NCBI GenBank assembly: GCA_001275005.1
Contig: JWZX01001935.1
Span: 1-26,782 of the forward strand
Length of the DNA stretch: 26,782 nt
Reading direction: 5' to 3'
Source of the DNA: Chrysochromulina tobinii
Lineage: Eukaryota > Haptophyta > Prymnesiales > Chrysochromulinaceae
The notes under the pieces were generated by a model. That model saw only the letters and a program-made list of their open reading frames with translations, was not told where the DNA came from and searched no databases. Made by a program: the position numbers and the translations under genes. Positions 23,960-26,782 of the stretch are shown here, one piece after another (position 1 is the stretch's first letter; the number at the start of each line of letters is the position of its first letter).

Positions 23960-26782
23960 TCAGCCCGACGATTGTTTGATGCCTCCGGCGAGCACGGCGA
24001 AGATGGCCTCGAAAACGTTTACGACGGCCTGGCCGCAGCGGCGCCTGGTTTCCTCCTCGTTGGCGCACAAGGCGCTCCCTAACAACATGGGCAGTCCGTT
24101 GACCGCGAGGATGAGCATGGGCTCGTGCAGCAGCAAGCGCTGCACTGCCGAGAGCGACCAAGCGATCAAAAGCTCATCTGGATTGCCAGGAACCGTCGAG
24201 TTGTCGTCCCCGTACTGCGACGGCTCAAAGAGCTCGCAGCCGTAGAGAAAGAAGACAAGAAGCATGCCAAAAAAGAGGATCACGTTGGCTATCCAGCCAA
24301 AGAGAATCCGCCGGACGTTTCGCCAGTTGCGGCGCTGCCACGAGTGCGTGAGCGAAGCCTGGAGGACACCTTCGTTATCGGAAGAGCGCTCTTGCTGGGC
24401 TGCAGAAGGTGAACTTGGCGATCCATTTTTGCCGTGGGAGCCTGACGTTGCCATGAAGCGAGTTGCGCGTGTGCCAAGTCGCCTCGTCCCCTCATCGCGT
24501 GCGCGTTCATCAGCCCCTGCACTCTTTATCGGCGACGACGGTGCTGCCATCGTTTCTTCGTCCGCAGGATGGACGCGCGCATGGCGTCCGCCCCTTCCAA
24601 GCGCTCTGGCGACCAGTGCATTCGAGGTCCCGGAATTGGGTGATGGTGGAGATGGTGGTGGCGAATGAGAGAAAGATGAGAAGAGCGCGGCTGTCAGAGA
24701 CGAGGCCGCGAGAGCCACCTCGTCCGCCGCCTCTGCCTCTGACGCTGCCTCTGGCGCTGCCTCTGACGCTGCCTCCTTCTCTGCTGCTGCTATCGCCGCC
24801 GCTGCCGCTGCCTCCGCTGCTATGGCTGCCCTTGCCGCCGCTGCTGCCGCCTCCGCCGCTGCCGCTGCCTTAGCTGCAGCGGCTGCTACCGCCGGTGCTG
24901 ACGCCGCCTCCGCTGCTTCGGCTGCTGCGAGCCAGTATGCCGAACTCGCCTTCCCCTGAAGCCTACATACTGCGGAGCTACCCGACACTGCAGCTCCGAC
25001 CTTGGCCTTGACAGACGCGAGGGCCGCCTTCCTCGCCGCCGCTGCCTCTGCCGCTGCCGCTGCCTCCGCCGCCGCCTGTGCCTCCGCTTCTGCGCGTTCC
25101 GCTGCCGTCGCACTCGCCTTTGCTTGAAGCATACTCACCGCCGAGCTACTCAAAACTGCTGCTCCGACCTTGGCCTTGGCCGACTTGAGGGCCGCCTCCT
25201 TTGCCGCCGCAGCCTCGGCCGCCAAACGCGCCTCTTCCGTGCGCCGCTCCTTCTCCTCGACAGCATTCAGCTCGAGCATGGAGGCGATAGATGTCGACTT
25301 GCCCACCGACTTCATCGACGAGGCGAGCTTGGCGCGCGCCGCCTCTTGGCGATGGATTCTCTCCGCTTCTGCCGCGGCTGCGGCCGCGGCCGCCTCCGCT
25401 GCGGCCGCAGCCTCCGCCGCCATGCGAGCCGCCTCCTCCGCGGCCTCGCGAGCTTCAGCCGCGTCGTCTGCCTTCTCCTGCAACAGCTTCATCAAGGCTG
25501 CTTTCTTGCTGACGGCGCCCATCTTTCGCTTGGCTGAGCGCACAACCGACGCCGTGAGGAGGGCCGACCCAGGTGGCGGATGCCACTGGGGAACACGCTT
25601 GTCGACGTGCCAGTAGTAGACCATGCCTGAATTACTATACGCACGCCTCCAGCCGGGTGGGAGGGCCGGAAGCTCCGGCTGCTCTGGCTCAGCTGTTGCG
25701 GGGGCGCTGGCTACACGTGGCTTCTGCACCACCTTCAGCTTGGATGTAGCGTCCGAGGCCCGGATCATCGCGCGTAGACGTTCTTTAGGCAACACCTTGA
25801 CCTCCTCCGGAACGTACTTATCGGCAGGCTTTGACCGGCATTGCAACAGCCAATATGGCCAGCAGACGCCAGCGCGCAGTAGCCACCAACCCACTCTTAC
25901 GAAGACGATGGGATTGAACAGCCACGCAAATGTCACCATGGTCGGAGTGGTGAAAACAGAGGCCACAATTGCGCTGCCGATGACGCCCCCCTGCCACAAC
26001 GAGACTCAACAAGGTCGCTCAGGAAGCAGCTGGCGAAAGCATGGTTCAAGTTGCACAGGCTCGCACTGCGTTGACGGTCGTGGTTGGCTCGCCATCAGCC
26101 CTGGGATCTGGCGGAGAGTAGAACAAGCACAGCATGATGAGCTCGAAGCTGAACGAGTTGAGCAGAATCATGACGGTTTGTGCCCGAGTGTACCCCGCGG
26201 TACCCCGGTGAATGATGCCCGTGATCAGAGTATGGTTCCTTATGCACGTGAGGCGGTGGCGCTGCCAGGCGGAATCAATGTTTTGGCGCGCGCATCGTGC
26301 CGTGACTCCTCGTGTCACAACCCTCAAACTGCTCCAGCAGTCGTGTATTCGTTTTGCTGCGGCATTCACGACCACCCTGGTCCGGTACGAGAGCGTTTTC
26401 TTCCTGTGGATTGCCTCATCAGCCTTTGACTTGAGCTTCGTACCAATCGACTTAACTTTGAGGTATGCTCCGAGCTGCAGCCGCCCGACAGCGGCCGATG
26501 TGGCGATCCGTGCCGCCTTCTCGGCAGCCACCTTGGCCTTATCGTCGGCCTTTGCCTTGAGCTTTGCGCCAATCACGTTTGCCTTCATGGATGCTCCGAG
26601 CTGCAGCCGCCCGGCAGCGGCTGATTCGGCGATCCGAGCCGCATTTTCGGCAGTGGCCGCCGCCTCGCGAGCGGCCTCTTCGGTCTCACGCGCGCGCGCT
26701 TCAACGCGCGAGCGACGTGCGCGAGCGCGGCCGACGCGGTCACGCGCGGCCGCCTTGGCAGCCTCGGCCGCCACATTGGCAG
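23960..26782 (-). CDS. Multi-pass membrane protein with WW domain and Ala-rich helical repeats (5' end outside the window)
   Basis: Visible exons are 26780-26067 and 25990-23960, joined by a 76-bp phase-0 intron (donor GCA|GTGCGA, acceptor GTGGCAG|GGG). At least 914 residues are visible; the frame is still open at the window edge. The order is: Ala/Arg-rich helices with a 42-residue repeat (GRLQLGA...IGxKLKxKAD); a hydrophobic segment (ILLNSFSFELIMLCLFYS); then, after splicing, GGVIGSAIVASVF and TFAWLFNPIVF. A WW domain follows (LPPGWRRAYSNSGMVYYWHV...PQWHPPPG, about 25575-25670), then a long Ala/Glu coiled coil with 56-residue repeats (KAKVGAAV...AVxxLQxKAS), a Ser/Pro linker, and C-terminal membrane helices (FGWIANVILFFGMLLVFFLYG and LLHEPMLILAVNGLPMLLG). 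The membrane parts have a polycystin-like look, but I cannot assign a family. WW domains bind Pro-rich ligands. Confidence 0.7.
26440..26640 (-). repeat. 126-bp tandem coding repeat in the WW-domain membrane protein
   Basis: GCTCCGAGCTGCAGCCGCCC occurs near 26467 and again near 26593, a spacing of 126 bp or 42 codons. The encoded units both read GRLQLGA followed by a Lys-rich helix (IGxKLKxKAD). One flank is partly outside the conserved unit. Confidence 0.7.

Noticed and set aside
24463-25616. Plus-strand Pro/Leu-rich frames opposite the WW-domain protein
   Set aside because: They are mirror products of Ala/Glu codon repeats (GCN, GAG) on the minus strand. They have no start context or motifs.

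Overview
The window is nuclear DNA from a GC-rich, intron-poor, gene-dense eukaryote. The introns I could place are short (65-124 bp) GT-AG introns, and most preserve phase 0. Long Ala/Ser/Pro-rich reading frames, a cilium-type STPGR protein, a peroxisomal-type SLC25 carrier, RPA32, and a full Dicer with helicase all point to a flagellated unicellular alga or protist. The style resembles a haptophyte or a related chromist, but this assignment is inference and of low certainty. No tRNA, rRNA, CRISPR or bacterial operon structure was seen.

Layout: 1-151 is a tandemly duplicated TATA-bearing promoter segment. 263-1111 (+) is a TXNDC9/phosducin-like protein. 1853-4015 (+) is an ABCB-type half transporter with an unusual cysteine-rich loop. 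4439-7942 (+) is a large low-complexity coiled-coil protein of unknown function. 8612-9817 (-) is a membrane protein joining an FN3 domain to a NudC-type CS domain. It is divergent from the central gene of the window, 10031-16748 (+), a Dicer of about 2,156 residues once two introns are removed and one single-base frameshift is passed. 16987-18809 is a mobile element with 199-bp terminal inverted repeats and an ORF ending in a zinc-ribbon plus PD-(D/E)XK-like nuclease region. 18868-19504 (+) is a divergent mitochondrial ISCA-like protein. 19987-20876 (-) is an STPGR (SHIPPO-repeat) protein, and 21169-22053 (+) is an SLC25 carrier. 22396-23464 (-) is RPA32. 23960 to the right edge (-) is a WW-domain, alanine-rich, multi-pass membrane protein that is cut by the window.

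The most remarkable object is the Dicer. Between its platform-like segment and its connector/PAZ-position segment lies a complete HAD phosphatase domain of the MDP-1 type. It carries the DLDxT nucleophile motif, the Ser motif, the Lys and the DD motif. It is in frame with the surrounding Dicer and is itself split by a phase-0 intron, so it looks like a genuine part of the mRNA rather than a neighbouring gene. Helicase motifs, the DUF283 dimerisation region, both RNase III catalytic centres and the C-terminal dsRBD are all retained. A phosphatase built in beside the RNA-end-binding region suggests coupling of dicing to removal of a terminal phosphate, or a phosphate-sensing role. That function is a hypothesis. 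The fused architecture is what the sequence shows.
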